64,000 nt of DNA from Methylibium rhizosphaerae (GTDB lineage: Bacteria > Pseudomonadota > Gammaproteobacteria > Burkholderiales > Burkholderiaceae_C), in NCBI RefSeq assembly GCF_006386545.1, contig NZ_SWAR01000008.1, positions 103,518-167,517 on the forward strand, in the 5' to 3' direction. Positions 9,262-20,000 of the stretch are shown here, piece after piece. Each line of letters starts with the position of its first letter. The stretch's first letter is position 1. The notes under the pieces were generated by a model that had not been told where the DNA came from, searched no databases, and saw only the letters and a program-made list of their open reading frames with translations. The position numbers were made by a program, and so were the translations under genes.

Positions 9262-9540
9262 ATGAAGACCCTCGTCTGCTGCATCGTGTTCGCCTCTGCA
9301 CTGGCCGGCTGCGCGCAGCCGGGGCCGCCCCGCCACTCGGGCATGCAGGCGGCGAAGGACGGCGCCGCGGGCAGCGAGTGCGCCAGCCACATGAAGGACA
9401 TGAAGGCCGGTCACGAGCGCATGCCGATGCATGCCGCGGCAGGCGCCAGTGCGCCGCAAGATCATGGGCAGGCCCCGGCGCAAGGCGCCGGCGGCATGAT
9501 GGCCATGCAAGGCGAATGCAAGATGATGCCCAAGCCTTGA
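9262..9540 (+). CDS. Small Met/His-rich lipoprotein
   Basis: 92 residues. A lipobox LAGC follows a short hydrophobic signal (MKTLVCCIVFASALAGC), so it is probably anchored in the membrane facing the periplasm. The mature part is low in complexity and rich in Met, His and Cys (HMKDMKAGHERMPMH, GGMMAMQGECKMMPK), which suggests binding of copper or another soft metal, though I do not recognise a family. SD AGGAG (9252-9256) supports the start. It lies behind an FNR-type promoter and overlaps the ATPase gene, pointing to a role in ion handling. Confidence 0.8.
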   Translation: MKTLVCCIVFASALAGCAQPGPPRHSGMQAAKDGAAGSECASHMKDMKAGHERMPMHAAAGASAPQDHGQAPAQGAGGMMAMQGECKMMPKP

Positions 9541-12200
9541 GGCAGCCACATGCCGAGGCGCCGCCTGCCGGCGGCGCCGGCCACCGGCAGGTCGACGGTG
9601 CGCACCTGCACAGCGCCGACCTCGTGGCCGAAAGACTCGAGGTCGACCCGCGCAACGGCCTGGCGCCGCCCGAAGCAGCGCAGCGGCGTGCCGTGCACGG
9701 CGAGAACCGGTTGCCCGAGCCGCCGCCGCGCGGCCTGCTGCGCCGCGTCCTCGACCAGTTCCGCGACTTCATGGTGCTGGTGCTGCTGGCGGCGGCCGTG
9801 CTGTCCGGATTCGTGGGCGATGCGGCCGACACCGCGGCCATCGTCGTGATCGTGCTGCTCAATGCCGCCATCGGACTCACCCAGGAATGGCGGGCCGAGC
9901 GCGCCCTCGAAGCCCTGCAGCGGTTGGCCACGCCGCAGGCCACCGTGCGCCGCGGCGGCCTGTCGCAATGCATCGAGACCGCCCAGCTGGTGCCCGGTGA
10001 CGTGGTGCTGCTGGAGGCCGGCAACCTGGTGCCGGCGGACCTGCGGCTGCACGAGGTGGCGCAACTGCGTGTCGACGAATCGGCGCTCACCGGTGAATCG
10101 GCCACCGTCGAAAAACACAGCGAAGCGCTGCCGCACGGCGAACACGCATTGGGCGACCGCCTCAACATGGCCTTCAAGGGCACGCTGGTCACCCATGGGC
10201 GGGCCGAAGGCCTGGTGGTGGCCACCGGCGTGCACACCGAGCTGGGCCGCGTGGCCGGGCTGCTGCGCGACACCGAGGAGCGCAGCACGCCGCTGCAGCG
10301 CCGGCTCGCCGACTTCGGCAAGCGGCTGTCGCTGGTCGTGCTGGCGATCTGCGCGGTGATGTTCGGCGTGGGCGTGCTGCTGCGGGGCGAGCCGCTGTTG
10401 CTGATGGCACTCACCGCCATCAGCCTGGCGGTGGCGGCCATCCCCGAGGCGCTGCCGGCGGTGGTGACGGTGCTGCTGGCGCTCGGGGCCCGCCGCATGG
10501 TCCAGGTCAACGCGCTGGTGCGCCGGTTGCCCTCGGTCGAGACGCTGGGCTCGGTGAGCGTGATCTGCTCCGACAAGACCGGCACGCTCACCTGCAACCG
10601 CATGCGCGTGCAGGCGCTGGAACGCTGGGGCCGCCTTGAGCCGTCCGCCGTGTGGCAGGCCGCGCTGCTGTGCAACGACGCCAGCCTGAATGCCGAAGGC
10701 TGCTGGAGCGGCGACCCGACGGAAACCGCGCTGGCCGAGGCTGCGCAGGCAGCCGGCGTCGATGCCGCGGCGCTGCGGCGGGACCTGCAGCGCCGGCATG
10801 AATGGCCCTTCGACTCGCAGCGCAAGCGCATGAGCACGCTGCATGGGCAGCCGGGCGACTGGCTGGTCGTCACCAAGGGGGCGCCCGAAAGCGTGCTGCC
10901 GCTGTGCACCGCGGTGGCCACCGCACAAGGCGAACAGCCGCTCGACGTGGCGGCTGCGCTGGACACCGCGGCCGACCTCGCGGCCCGCGGCATGCGGGTG
11001 CTGGCCATCGCCCGGCGCCGCTGGCTGCACGACCCGGCGGCACTGCAGGCGCCTGCGCTGGAGCAGGGCCTCGTGCTGCTCGGGCTGGTGAGCCTGGCCG
11101 ACCCGCCGCGCCCTGAAGCACTGGAGGCGGTGACGGCCTGCCGCAGCGCCGGCATCGTGCCGGTCATGATCACCGGCGACCACCCGGCCACCGCGCTCGC
11201 CATTGCCCGGCAGCTCGGCATCGCACCGGCCGAAGGCGAGGGTGGCGCCGGGGAACACGCGGTCCTCACCGGCGCCCAGCTCGCCCGGCTCGACGACGCG
11301 AGCCTCGCGCGAGCGGTGCGCGACGTGCGGGTGTATGCGCGGGTGGACCCCGCGCAGAAGATCCGCATCGTGCAGGCGCTGCAGTCGCACGGCCAGTTCG
11401 TGGCGATGACCGGCGACGGCGTGAACGACGCGCCGGCCTTGAAGGCGGCCGACATCGGCGTGGCCATGGGCCGCGGCGGCACCGACGTGGCGCGGCAGGC
11501 GGCCAGCCTGGTGCTGCTGGACGACAACTTCGCGAGCATCGTGGCGGCGGTGCGCGAAGGCCGGCGCATCTTCGACAACATCCGCAAGTTCGTGCGCTAT
11601 GCGATGACCGGCAACTCCGGCGAGATCTGGACGCTGTTCCTCGCGCCGCTGCTGGGGCTGCCCATCCCATTGCTGCCGCTGCACATCCTGTGGGTCAACC
11701 TGGTGACCGACGGTTTGCCCGGCCTCGCGCTGGCCGCCGAGCCGGCCGAGCGGGGCGTGATGCAGCGCCCGCCGCGCGCCCCCGGAGAGAGCGTGCTGGG
11801 CGGCGGTCTGTGGCAGCACACGCTGTGGGTCGGGCTGCTCATCGCGGCGCTGTGCCTGGGCGTGCAGGCCTGGGCGCTGCAGGCCGGCATGCCGTGGCAG
11901 ACCATGGTGTTCTCGGTGCTCACGCTGGCGCAGATGGCGCACGTGCTGGCCATCCGCTCCGAGACCGACTCGCTGTTCTCGCTCGGGCTGCGCAGCAACC
12001 GGCCGCTCGCCGCGGCGGTGCTGCTCACGCTCGGGTTGCAGCTGGCGGTCGTCTACCTGCCCGCGCTGCAGGCGGTGTTTCGCACCGAGGCGCTGTCGGC
12101 GCCGGAACTGGCGATCTGCGCGGCGGCGGCCTCGGTGGTCTTCGTGGCGGTCGAGGCCGAGAAGGCCCTGCGCCGGCGCCGCGCAGGGCGTGCTGCATGA
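9516..12200 (+). CDS. P2-type cation-transporting ATPase (Ca2+-ATPase-like)
   Basis: Inner-membrane ATP-driven cation pump of about 894 residues. Visible motifs: actuator LTGES, phosphorylation site SDKTGTLTC, hinge MTGDGVNDAPALKAADIG, and membrane motif AIPEALPAVVTV, which resembles SERCA PEGLPAV and places it in the P2 group rather than with the CPx metal pumps. The start is uncertain: ATG 9516 (overlapping the lipoprotein gene by 25 bases) or TTG 9537 at its stop codon. The 3' end overlaps the mgtE-like gene (ATGA). The ion could be Ca2+, Mg2+ or Mn2+; sequence alone does not decide. Confidence 0.88.
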   Translation: MQDDAQALRQPHAEAPPAGGAGHRQVDGAHLHSADLVAERLEVDPRNGLAPPEAAQRRAVHGENRLPEPPPRGLLRRVLDQFRDFMVLVLLAAAVLSGFVGDAADTAAIVVIVLLNAAIGLTQEWRAERALEALQRLATPQATVRRGGLSQCIETAQLVPGDVVLLEAGNLVPADLRLHEVAQLRVDESALTGESATVEKHSEALPHGEHALGDRLNMAFKGTLVTHGRAEGLVVATGVHTELGRVAGLLRDTEERSTPLQRRLADFGKRLSLVVLAICAVMFGVGVLLRGEPLLLMALTAISLAVAAIPEALPAVVTVLLALGARRMVQVNALVRRLPSVETLGSVSVICSDKTGTLTCNRMRVQALERWGRLEPSAVWQAALLCNDASLNAEGCWSGDPTETALAEAAQAAGVDAAALRRDLQRRHEWPFDSQRKRMSTLHGQPGDWLVVTKGAPESVLPLCTAVATAQGEQPLDVAAALDTAADLAARGMRVLAIARRRWLHDPAALQAPALEQGLVLLGLVSLADPPRPEALEAVTACRSAGIVPVMITGDHPATALAIARQLGIAPAEGEGGAGEHAVLTGAQLARLDDASLARAVRDVRVYARVDPAQKIRIVQALQSHGQFVAMTGDGVNDAPALKAADIGVAMGRGGTDVARQAASLVLLDDNFASIVAAVREGRRIFDNIRKFVRYAMTGNSGEIWTLFLAPLLGLPIPLLPLHILWVNLVTDGLPGLALAAEPAERGVMQRPPRAPGESVLGGGLWQHTLWVGLLIAALCLGVQAWALQAGMPWQTMVFSVLTLAQMAHVLAIRSETDSLFSLGLRSNRPLAAAVLLTLGLQLAVVYLPALQAVFRTEALSAPELAICAAAASVVFVAVEAEKALRRRRAGRAA

Positions 12201-13198
12201 AGCGCCCTGCGGATCCTCGGCGTGATCACGAGGCACCCGGCCGCGAGACCTGCGCCGAACACCTGAGCCCGCGGGCCCTGCTGGCGCATGAGGACGACAC
12301 CGTCGAGACCGTGCGCCACTCGGTGCGGCGGCTCGGCCGCAACGGGGTGTGGGAGCTGGTGTGCGTGGTCGACCAGGACCGGCACCTGCTCGGCACGCTG
12401 TCGGCTCGAGACCTGCTGGTGCTGCCCGATGCGGCCCGGGCGGGCGCCTGCATGGACAGGCAGCCGCCCTCGGTGCGCGCTTCGGCCGAGCCGGAGCAGA
12501 TGGCCTCGATGGCGCTGCACCACGGCGTGGCCGCGATGCCGGTGCTCGACGAACAAGGGCGCCTGCTCGGCGTGGCCGGCCCGGCTGCGCTGATGGACAT
12601 CCTGCGCCGCGAGCATGTGTCCGACCTGCACCGGCTGGCGGGCATCACCCGCGAAACGCGCAAGGCGCGGCAGGCGATCGAGGAGCCGCCGCTGCGGCGG
12701 GTGCGCCACCGCCTGCCCTGGCTGCTGGTGGGGCTGGCAGGCAGCATGCTGGCCACGCTGGTGGTGTCGCGGTTCGAGGCGTCCATTGCCGAACGCACCG
12801 CGCTGGCCTTTTTCGTGCCGGGCCTCGTGTACCTGGCCGATGCGATCGGCACCCAGACGGAGGCGGTGGCGGTGCGCGGCCTGTCCATCAGCCGCATGGG
12901 CCTGGCCCGGCTGGCGAGCGGCGAGCTTCGCAGCGGGCTGCTGATCGGCCTGCTGCTCGCGCTGCTGGTGTTTCCGATGGTGTGGTGGGTGTTCGGTGAT
13001 GCACGCCTGGCCGCCACGGTGGGCGCGGCGCTGGCGGCTGCCAGCACGGTCGCCTCGCTGCTGGGCCTGCTGCTGCCATGGGCGCTGCAGCGGCGCGGCC
13101 TGGACCCGGCCTATGGCAGCGGCCCCCTGGCCACCATCATCCAGGACGTGCTGAGCCTGCTGATCTACTTCCTCTGCGCCGCGGCCATCCTGGGCTGA
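12197..13198 (+). CDS. MgtE-like Mg2+ transporter lacking the N-terminal domain
   Basis: 333 residues. Two CBS domains (about residues 20-140) are followed by the MgtE membrane domain with the conserved segments [16 protein letters not shown] and [17 protein letters not shown]. Standard MgtE proteins have about 450 residues, with an N-terminal superhelical domain before the CBS pair. That domain, part of the Mg2+ gate, is absent here. The ATG overlaps the stop of the ATPase gene, so the two cation transporters are translationally coupled. Probably a passive Mg2+ (or Co2+) channel with altered gating. Confidence 0.85.
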   Translation: MKRPADPRRDHEAPGRETCAEHLSPRALLAHEDDTVETVRHSVRRLGRNGVWELVCVVDQDRHLLGTLSARDLLVLPDAARAGACMDRQPPSVRASAEPEQMASMALHHGVAAMPVLDEQGRLLGVAGPAALMDILRREHVSDLHRLAGITRETRKARQAIEEPPLRRVRHRLPWLLVGLAGSMLATLVVSRFEASIAERTALAFFVPGLVYLADAIGTQTEAVAVRGLSISRMGLARLASGELRSGLLIGLLLALLVFPMVWWVFGDARLAATVGAALAAASTVASLLGLLLPWALQRRGLDPAYGSGPLATIIQDVLSLLIYFLCAAAILG

Positions 13199-13216
13199 GC
13201 GCGTTCGGTGGCGGTC

Positions 13217-13259
13217 TTGACCACCGTCAAGGACTTCGAGGGCCGGTTCACGACACGAT
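13217..13259 (+). promoter_or_regulatory. FNR/FixK-type box upstream of moaA
   Basis: TTGAC-CACC-GTCAA at 13217-13230. The best -10 is CACGAT (13254-13259), one base beyond the standard distance. Transcription would begin near 13266, just before the ATG at 13270. Confidence 0.65.
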
Positions 13260-13269
13260 GCCACCCGAG

Positions 13270-14388
13270 ATGAAAGCCCGCGTCATTCCCCTGGTCGACG
13301 AGCGCATGCGCCGCATGGCTGCGCATGCGCTCCTGCATGACGAACCGGCCGGCAGCGTGCCGGTGCACGACACCCTCGGCCGCCCGCTGCACGACCTGCG
13401 CATCTCGGTGACCGACCGCTGCAACTTCCGCTGCGGCTACTGCATGCCGCGCGAGCTGTTCGCCGGGCAGGGCCTGTTCATGCCGCGTTCCGAACTGCTC
13501 GACTTCGACGAGATCACGCGGCTCGCGTCGGTGTTCGTGAGCCAGGGCGTGCGCAAGATCCGCCTCACCGGCGGAGAGCCCCTGCTGCGGCGCGACGTCG
13601 AACGGCTGGTCGGCATGCTGGCCATGCTGCGCACACCCGCCGGCGAGCCGGTGGAGCTGACGCTCACCACCAACGGTTCGCTGCTGGCGCGCAAGGCGGC
13701 CGCGCTGAAGGCCGCGGGACTCCACCGGGTGACAGTCAGCCTCGATGCACTGGACGACGCCGTGTTCCGCCGCATGAACGACGCCGACTTCCCGGTGGCC
13801 GAGGTGCTGCGCGGCATCGACGCCGCACTGGCCGCGGGCCTTTCGCCGCTGAAGGTCAACACCGTGGTGCAGCGCGGCGTGAACGACCATGAGGTCGAGG
13901 CCATCGTGCGGCACTTCCGCCACACGCCGGTGGTGCCGCGCTTCATCGAGTACATGGATGTGGGCGGCAGCCATGGCTGGCGCATGGACCAGGTGGTGCC
14001 GTCGGCCGAACTGCTGCAGCGGCTCGCCCGCCGCCATGCGCTGCTGCCGATGGAGCCGGCCCGCAAGGGAGAAACCGCCAGCCGCTGGCGCCATGCCGAC
14101 GGCGCAGGCGAGATCGGCTTCATCAGCAGCGTGACGCAGGCCTTCTGCGGCGACTGCAACCGTGCGCGGCTGTCGGCAGACGGCCGCCTCGTCACCTGCC
14201 TGTTCGGCCGGCACGGGCTGGACCTGCGTGCGCTGCTGCGCGAGGCGGGTGCCGGCGACGCGCAGCTGGGCGCGGCGATCCGCGGCACCTGGCGCGCACG
14301 CAGCGACCGCTACTCGGAACAGCGCGGCAGCCAGCCGCCGGGCGATGCCGGCGACGGCCGCGTCGCGATGCACTACATCGGCGGCTGA
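13270..14388 (+). CDS. moaA: GTP 3',8-cyclase (molybdenum cofactor synthesis)
   Basis: Radical-SAM enzyme that converts GTP to the 3',8-cyclo intermediate, the first step of molybdopterin synthesis; the cofactor is needed by the NarG encoded downstream. 372 residues. The SAM cluster motif is CNFRCGYC near residue 50, the second iron-sulfur cluster uses the C-terminal CGDCNRARL and TCLFG region, and the protein ends in the Gly-Gly tail characteristic of MoaA. ATG 13270 was chosen because the predicted FNR-dependent transcript starts after the alternative ATG at 13258. No other moa or moe genes are in the window. Confidence 0.92.
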   Translation: MKARVIPLVDERMRRMAAHALLHDEPAGSVPVHDTLGRPLHDLRISVTDRCNFRCGYCMPRELFAGQGLFMPRSELLDFDEITRLASVFVSQGVRKIRLTGGEPLLRRDVERLVGMLAMLRTPAGEPVELTLTTNGSLLARKAAALKAAGLHRVTVSLDALDDAVFRRMNDADFPVAEVLRGIDAALAAGLSPLKVNTVVQRGVNDHEVEAIVRHFRHTPVVPRFIEYMDVGGSHGWRMDQVVPSAELLQRLARRHALLPMEPARKGETASRWRHADGAGEIGFISSVTQAFCGDCNRARLSADGRLVTCLFGRHGLDLRALLREAGAGDAQLGAAIRGTWRARSDRYSEQRGSQPPGDAGDGRVAMHYIGG

Positions 14389-14409
14389 GCCGCCGGCTCG
14401 AATCCGGGC

Positions 14410-14451
14410 TTGACGAGTGTCAAGCCGCCCGCGGGGGGCGGCCCGTAGAGT
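14410..14451 (+). promoter_or_regulatory. FNR/FixK-type promoter of narXL
   Basis: Perfect TTGAC-GAGT-GTCAA at 14410-14423 with -10 TAGAGT (14446-14451) exactly 29.5 bases from the box centre. The predicted transcription start coincides with the A of the narX ATG at 14458, implying a leaderless mRNA. Confidence 0.75.
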
Positions 14452-14457
14452 GGTTTC

Positions 14458-16341
14458 ATGAACACGCACCGCCGCACCGTGGCATCGAAGCTGTTTGCCA
14501 TCGGACTCTGCCTGCTCGCGCTGGCGCTGGTGTCCATCGCGCTGACGCTGTGGGTGTCGTGGCAGCTCGAAGGGGGGGCCGCGGCGGTCAACGAGGCGGG
14601 GCGCATGCGCATGCTGAGCTACCGCATGGCCCTGCAGCAGGAGGGCAGCGAGGCCGCGCAGGTGCGTGCCACCTTCGAGGTGCTCGACGCGAGCCTGCAG
14701 CGCCTTGCCGCAGGCGAGCCGTCGCGGCCGCTGTTCGTGCCCTGGAACGACCGTACCCGCGAGACGTTCTCGGCGGTGCAGTCGCGCTGGCAGGCGCTGC
14801 GCCCGCTGTGGCTCGGTGGCCACCCGCCGACGGTGGCCGAGCTCGATGGCTTCGTGCTGATGATCGACGGTTTCGTCGGGGCCATCGAGCACAACCTGTC
14901 GCGCTGGACCGACGTGCTGCGCGCCTTCCAGCTCACCATGGTGGCGCTGGCCATCGGCAGCGCAGTGGCGCTGCTCTACACCGCGCACCTGGTGGTCTTC
15001 GAGCCGCTGCAGCGGCTGCAGCAGGGCCTGCAGCGGGTGAGCGACAAGGATTTCTCGGCCCGCATCGAGCTCGACTCGGGCGACGAATTCAGCCAGCTGG
15101 CCGATGGCTTCAATCGCATGGCAGGGCACCTGCAGGCGCTGTATGGCGAGCTCGAAGCCAAGGTCGCCGAGAAGACCGAACGCCTGGAAGTGAAGCGGCA
15201 GCGTCTGGCTGCCTTGTACGAGGTGAGTGCCTTCATCGCGGGCGCCGAGACGCTGCCGGCGCTGGCCCAGGGCGTGGCGGGGCTGGTGCGCCGCATCGCC
15301 CGGGCCGACGCGGTGGCGGTGCGCTGGTCCGACGAGGCCAACGAGCGCTACCTCATGCTGGCGGCAGACGGCCTGCCCGAGGTGCTGGCGCAGGACGAGC
15401 AATGCCTGCCCTCGGGCCACTGCCACTGCGGGCAGCCGGCAGACGGCGCGAAGCTGCGCGTCATCCCGCTGCACGTCGAAGGAGCGGCGGCCGAAGGGCA
15501 ATGCGGGCGGCTGGGGTTTCGCACGCTGCTGTCGGTGCCGGTGGGCACGCACCACCGCATGCTCGGCGAGATGGACCTGTTCTTCCGCCGGCCGGTGACG
15601 CTGGCCGACGAGGAGAGGTCTCTCTATGAGACGCTCGCCAGCCACCTGGCCAGCGGCATCGAGAGCCTGCGCGCGGCGGCGCTCGAGAAGGAGGGCGCGG
15701 TGGCGCAGGAGCGCACCCTGCTGGCGCAGGAGCTGCACGACTCCATCGCGCAGTCGCTGGCCTTCCTGAAGATGCAGGTGGCACTGCTGCGCGAATCCAT
15801 GAGGCGCCATGACGCGGCCGCCATGGAAAGAACGGTGCAGGAGCTCGACGCCGGTGTGCGGGAAAGCTATGCCGACGTGCGGGAGCTGCTGCTGCACTTC
15901 CGCACCCGCGCCAGCGAGGAAGACATCACCGCGGCGCTGCGCACCACCTTGTCGAAGTTCGAGCACCAGTCGGGCGTGCTCACGCAGCTCACCAGCGAAG
16001 GCCACGGCATCGCGCTGCCGGCCGACCTGCAGATCCAGGTGCTGCACATCGTGCAGGAGGCGCTGTCCAACGTGCGCAAGCATGCCGGGGCCAGCCGCGT
16101 GCAGCTGCATGTGAGGCAGTCGCCGCACTGGAGCTTCGAGATCGCCGACGACGGCTGCGGCTTCGATCCCGGCGAGGACCGCAGCGAGATGCATGTGGGG
16201 CTCAGCATCATGCGCGAGCGTGCGCAGCGCATCGGCGCGCAGGTGGCGGTGCAGTCCCGCCCCGGCGCCGGCACGACGGTGGTGCTGAGCCTGGCGCCGG
16301 CCGCTGTCGTGAACTCCGAGGAAAGGTCCGAGGCCCTATGA
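14458..16341 (+). CDS. narX: Nitrate/nitrite sensor histidine kinase
   Basis: 627-residue inner-membrane sensor. Order: TM1 (about 12-36), periplasmic sensor with a P-box-like segment (NEAGRMRMLSYRMAL, residues 45-59) that binds nitrate in NarX, TM2 (about 158-182), HAMP, a GAF-like central region, HisKA_3 with H427 in LLAQELHDSIAQSL, and an HATPase domain ending in GAGTTVVLSL. It overlaps the response regulator by four bases and so forms the NarXL pair expected to control the nar genes downstream. The promoter is FNR-type. Confidence 0.9.
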   Translation: MNTHRRTVASKLFAIGLCLLALALVSIALTLWVSWQLEGGAAAVNEAGRMRMLSYRMALQQEGSEAAQVRATFEVLDASLQRLAAGEPSRPLFVPWNDRTRETFSAVQSRWQALRPLWLGGHPPTVAELDGFVLMIDGFVGAIEHNLSRWTDVLRAFQLTMVALAIGSAVALLYTAHLVVFEPLQRLQQGLQRVSDKDFSARIELDSGDEFSQLADGFNRMAGHLQALYGELEAKVAEKTERLEVKRQRLAALYEVSAFIAGAETLPALAQGVAGLVRRIARADAVAVRWSDEANERYLMLAADGLPEVLAQDEQCLPSGHCHCGQPADGAKLRVIPLHVEGAAAEGQCGRLGFRTLLSVPVGTHHRMLGEMDLFFRRPVTLADEERSLYETLASHLASGIESLRAAALEKEGAVAQERTLLAQELHDSIAQSLAFLKMQVALLRESMRRHDAAAMERTVQELDAGVRESYADVRELLLHFRTRASEEDITAALRTTLSKFEHQSGVLTQLTSEGHGIALPADLQIQVLHIVQEALSNVRKHAGASRVQLHVRQSPHWSFEIADDGCGFDPGEDRSEMHVGLSIMRERAQRIGAQVAVQSRPGAGTTVVLSLAPAAVVNSEERSEAL

Positions 16342-17024
16342 ACGCTCCAGCCCCGATCCGCCTGCTGGTGGTGGACGACCACACGCTGTTCCGCCGCGGC
16401 CTCATCGCGCTGCTGGCCCAGTACGCCGACCTGCAGGTGGTGGGCGAAGCGGCCGACGCCGGCGAAGCGCTGCGGCGCGCGCAGGCGCTGCAGCCCGACC
16501 TGGTGCTGCTGGACAACCACCTGCCCGGTGCGCGCGGCGTCGATGCACTGCCGGACCTTCGGCAGGCGGCCCCCGCAACCCGCGTGCTGATGCTCACCGT
16601 CAGCGAAGACGAACAGGACCTCGCCGACGCGCTGCGCAACGGCGCGCAGGGCTATGTGCTCAAGACGGTGGACGGCGAGGTGCTGGCCCAGGCCATACGC
16701 CGCACCGTGCGCGGAGAGTCGGTGGTGAGCCCCGAGCTGACCGGCAAGCTGGTGACGGCGTTCCGCGCAATGAGCGGCAGCCCGTCGCCTGCCGCTGCCG
16801 AGCCGGCGGCCGCCGCCGATCCGCTGGCAGTCCTTTCACCGCGCGAGCAGGAGATCCTGCGCTGCATCGCCCGAGGTGCCAGCAACAAGGAGATCGCGCG
16901 CGGGCTGGACATCGCCGAGACCACGGTGAAGATCCATGTGCAGCACATCCTGCGCAAGCTCAACCTGAACTCCAGGGTCCAGGCCGCAGTGTTTGCGACG
17001 CAGCGCCGCGAGCAGGCAGCCTAG
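16338..17024 (+). CDS. narL: NarL-family response regulator
   Basis: 228 residues. N-terminal receiver with acidic pair DD (residues 13-14) and phospho-acceptor D59 in LVLLDNHLPG. The C-terminal LuxR-type helix-turn-helix runs from LSPREQEIL to NSRVQAAVF. An Ala/Pro-rich linker separates the domains. It is co-translated with the NarX-like kinase through an ATGA overlap and probably activates narK and narG with nitrate. The 3' end overlaps the convergent GGDEF/EAL gene by four bases, with no terminator between them. Confidence 0.92.
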   Translation: MNAPAPIRLLVVDDHTLFRRGLIALLAQYADLQVVGEAADAGEALRRAQALQPDLVLLDNHLPGARGVDALPDLRQAAPATRVLMLTVSEDEQDLADALRNGAQGYVLKTVDGEVLAQAIRRTVRGESVVSPELTGKLVTAFRAMSGSPSPAAAEPAAAADPLAVLSPREQEILRCIARGASNKEIARGLDIAETTVKIHVQHILRKLNLNSRVQAAVFATQRREQAA

Positions 17025-20000
17025 ACCTCGGCCGGCGCCTGCAGCGCCAGCAACGCCTGCAGGGCGGCGGCGTCTTCAGGCCGGCCGAACCGATAACCCT
17101 GCAGCTCGTCGCAGCCGCGGCGCACCAGGTAGTCGTGCTGGGCCGCCGTTTCCACGCCCTCGGCCACCACCCGCAGGTGCAGCCGGTGCGCCAGTGCGAT
17201 CACGGCGTCGACGATGGCCGAGCCGTCCGGGACGTCGTCGATCGTGCGCACGAACGACCGGTCGATCTTCAGCACGTCGATCGGGAAGCGCCGCAGGTAG
17301 CCCAGGCTGGAGTAGCCGGTGCCGAAGTCGTCGAGCGACAGCACCAGGCCCAATGTCTTGAGGCGATGCAGCATGGCCGCGGTGGCTTCGGGCCGCTCCA
17401 TCAGCATGCCCTCGGTGAGTTCGACCTCCAGGCAGTGTCCCGGCACGCCATGGCGCCGCAGGGCGTCTGCGATCACCTGGTCCAGGTTGCCGGCGGCGAA
17501 CTGCCGGGCGGCCACGTTGACGGCCACGCGCAGCACCGGCAGACCCTGGTCGAGCCACTGCCGCAGTTGCCGGCACGCCTGGTCGATCACCCAGTCGCCG
17601 ATCGACAGAATGAGGCTGCTGCGCTCGGCCAGCGGAATGAACTGGCCGGGCGGCACCAGCCCCGCGCTGTTGCGGTTCCAGCGCAGCAGCGCCTCGGCAC
17701 CGCAGATGGCGCCGCTGGAGGCGTCCACCTTGGGCTGGTAGTGCAGCAGCAGTTCGTCTCGCTCGATGGCACGGCTCAGGGCCGCCTCGAGCTCGAGCTT
17801 GGCCACGGCGTCGCTGTTGAGGTCGCCGGTATAGAAGCAGAAGCGGTTGCGGCCTTCATCCTTGGCCCGGTACATGGCCGCGTCGGCATCGCGCAGCATC
17901 TCCACGGCGGTGGTGCTGCCGTCCTCTGGATGCACGCTGATGCCGATGCTCGCGGTCACGTAGGCGTCGCGGCCGCAGGACAGCGACACCGGCTCGGCCA
18001 CGGCTGCCAGCAGGTCGCGCGCCAGCGCGGCGGCGGCCGGCGCGTCGTGCAGCGACTCGATCACCACGAGGAACTCGTCTCCGCCCAGGCGGCCCAGCGT
18101 GTCTTCGGTGCGCAGGCGGGCCTTGAGCCGCTGTGCCACGCACACCAGCAGCTCGTCTCCGGAAGGGTGGCCCAGGCTGTCGTTGACCGTCTTGAACCCG
18201 TCCAGGTCGATGTACAGCACTGCCGAGCGCGTGCCGTGCCGCTGCGCACGCGCCAGCGCATGCTCCAGGCTCTGCTGCAGCAGGCGGCGGTTGGGCAGGT
18301 TGGTCAGCGGGTCGTAGTGGGCCATGCGTTCGAGCTCGGCCTCGCCGCGCTTGAGCTGAGAGATGTCGGTGAACACCGCCACGTAGTGCGTCGCCTGGCC
18401 CTGCGGGTCCTTCACCTGGTTGACGGTGAGCCACTGCGGGTAGGTCTCGCCGTTCTTGCGGCGGTTCCAGATCTCGCCCTGCCAGTGGCCCTGCCGGGCG
18501 ATCGACGCCCACATGGCCCGGTAGAAGCCCGCATCGTGCTGGTCCGACCGCAGCAGCGTTGGCGTGCGGCCAAGAACCTCTTCCTGGGTATAGCCGGTGA
18601 TGTCGACGAATGCGCGGTTGACGCTGCGGATGCGCTTGCGAGCGTCGGTGATCAGCATGCCGTCGCGCGTGTGCTCGAAGGCCATCGACCACTGCCGGTG
18701 CAGCTCCTCCGAACGTTTGCGCTCGGTGATGTCGCGGCTGATGCCGAACACGCCGATGACGCGGCCGTCGGCCTCGCGCAGCGGACCCTTGGTGTCCAGC
18801 AGCACCCGTTCGCCGGCGGTGGTCTGCAGCAGGGTCTCATGGGTGATGGGGCGCCCGGCCTGTGCGGCAGCGCGGTCGTGCTGCTTCACGACGGCCGCCT
18901 GCGCGGGCGGGAACAGCAGGAAGTCGTCGTGCCCGAGGATCTCTTCGGCCGATCGGCCGGTGAGCCGGCAGGCTTCCCGGTTGATGAAGAGGTAGCGGCC
19001 TTGCAGGTCCTTCGCGAAGATCGCGTCGCTCGAGCCGTTGGCGATCGCGTCGAGCAGGTTGAGGGCGCGCAGGCGCTCGTCCTGCTGGGCCTGCTGCAGC
19101 CGTGCGCTGCGCAGCTCGCGGCGCTGCAGCACGCTGTGGACGACGATGCCTGCGGCCAGCAGCGCCAGCCCGTTCACCAGGGCGATCCAGACGGCGTCCT
19201 GCCAGATCTGCGCGTCGATCGGTTTCGCGGGCACGTGGGTGGCCACGAACCAGTCGCTGCCGGGCACCTGCACCGGCACCGCCAGCGACTCGACGCCCTC
19301 ACCGCTGTCGCCCAGCCCCCGCAGCGCCACGCCGGGCGCGGCGGCGCCCTGGCGGAACACCTGGGCCACCGCCAGGGCAGCGTCGTCCGCCGGCACGCGG
19401 GTCGGCTGGGCGGCGTCGCCGAACAGCACGAGGTCGCTGCCGTCTCGGCGCAGCAGCAGCACGCCGGCGCCCGCTTCGGCGCCTGACCAGGTGTGCACGC
19501 GCGGCTGCAGCTCGCGCTGCGGATCGGCCCGCAGCACAAGCACCAGGGGCGGCTGGCCCCGGCCGGCAGCCACGGGGACGGCCATCTCGAAGCTCAGGGT
19601 GGAATCCGCGCTCGACAGGAAGAGTCCGGTGTCCCGGACTTCACCGCTCGCCAGGGCCTGCTGCGCGCTCCGCTGGGCGGCGGGTTCCAGGGCGGCGGCT
19701 GCCTCGCCTTCGACCAGCAGCGTGTCGCCGTTGGCGTCGAGCAGCCGCACGCTCGTGTACTGGGCCGCGAAGAGGATGGCTCGCAGGTGGCCGGCAAGGC
19801 GCTCGCGGCTTGCCTCGTCGGCCTGGGTCCGCCATTGCTCCAGGTAGCGCTGCAGGTCCCGGTCGCGATGCAGCAGCTGCATGTCGTCGCGCCGAGCCTC
19901 GATCCACTGCGACACGACCCGGGCCTTCAGGTCGGCCACCGTGTGCAGCCTGGCCGCGGCCTGGGCGTGCACTTCGCGGGCGGAGCGGGTCACCCCCACC

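Noticed and set aside
13165..16194. A 1009-codon minus-strand frame over moaA and narX
   Set aside because: His/Gln/Arg-rich shadow without motifs; the plus-strand genes are clear.
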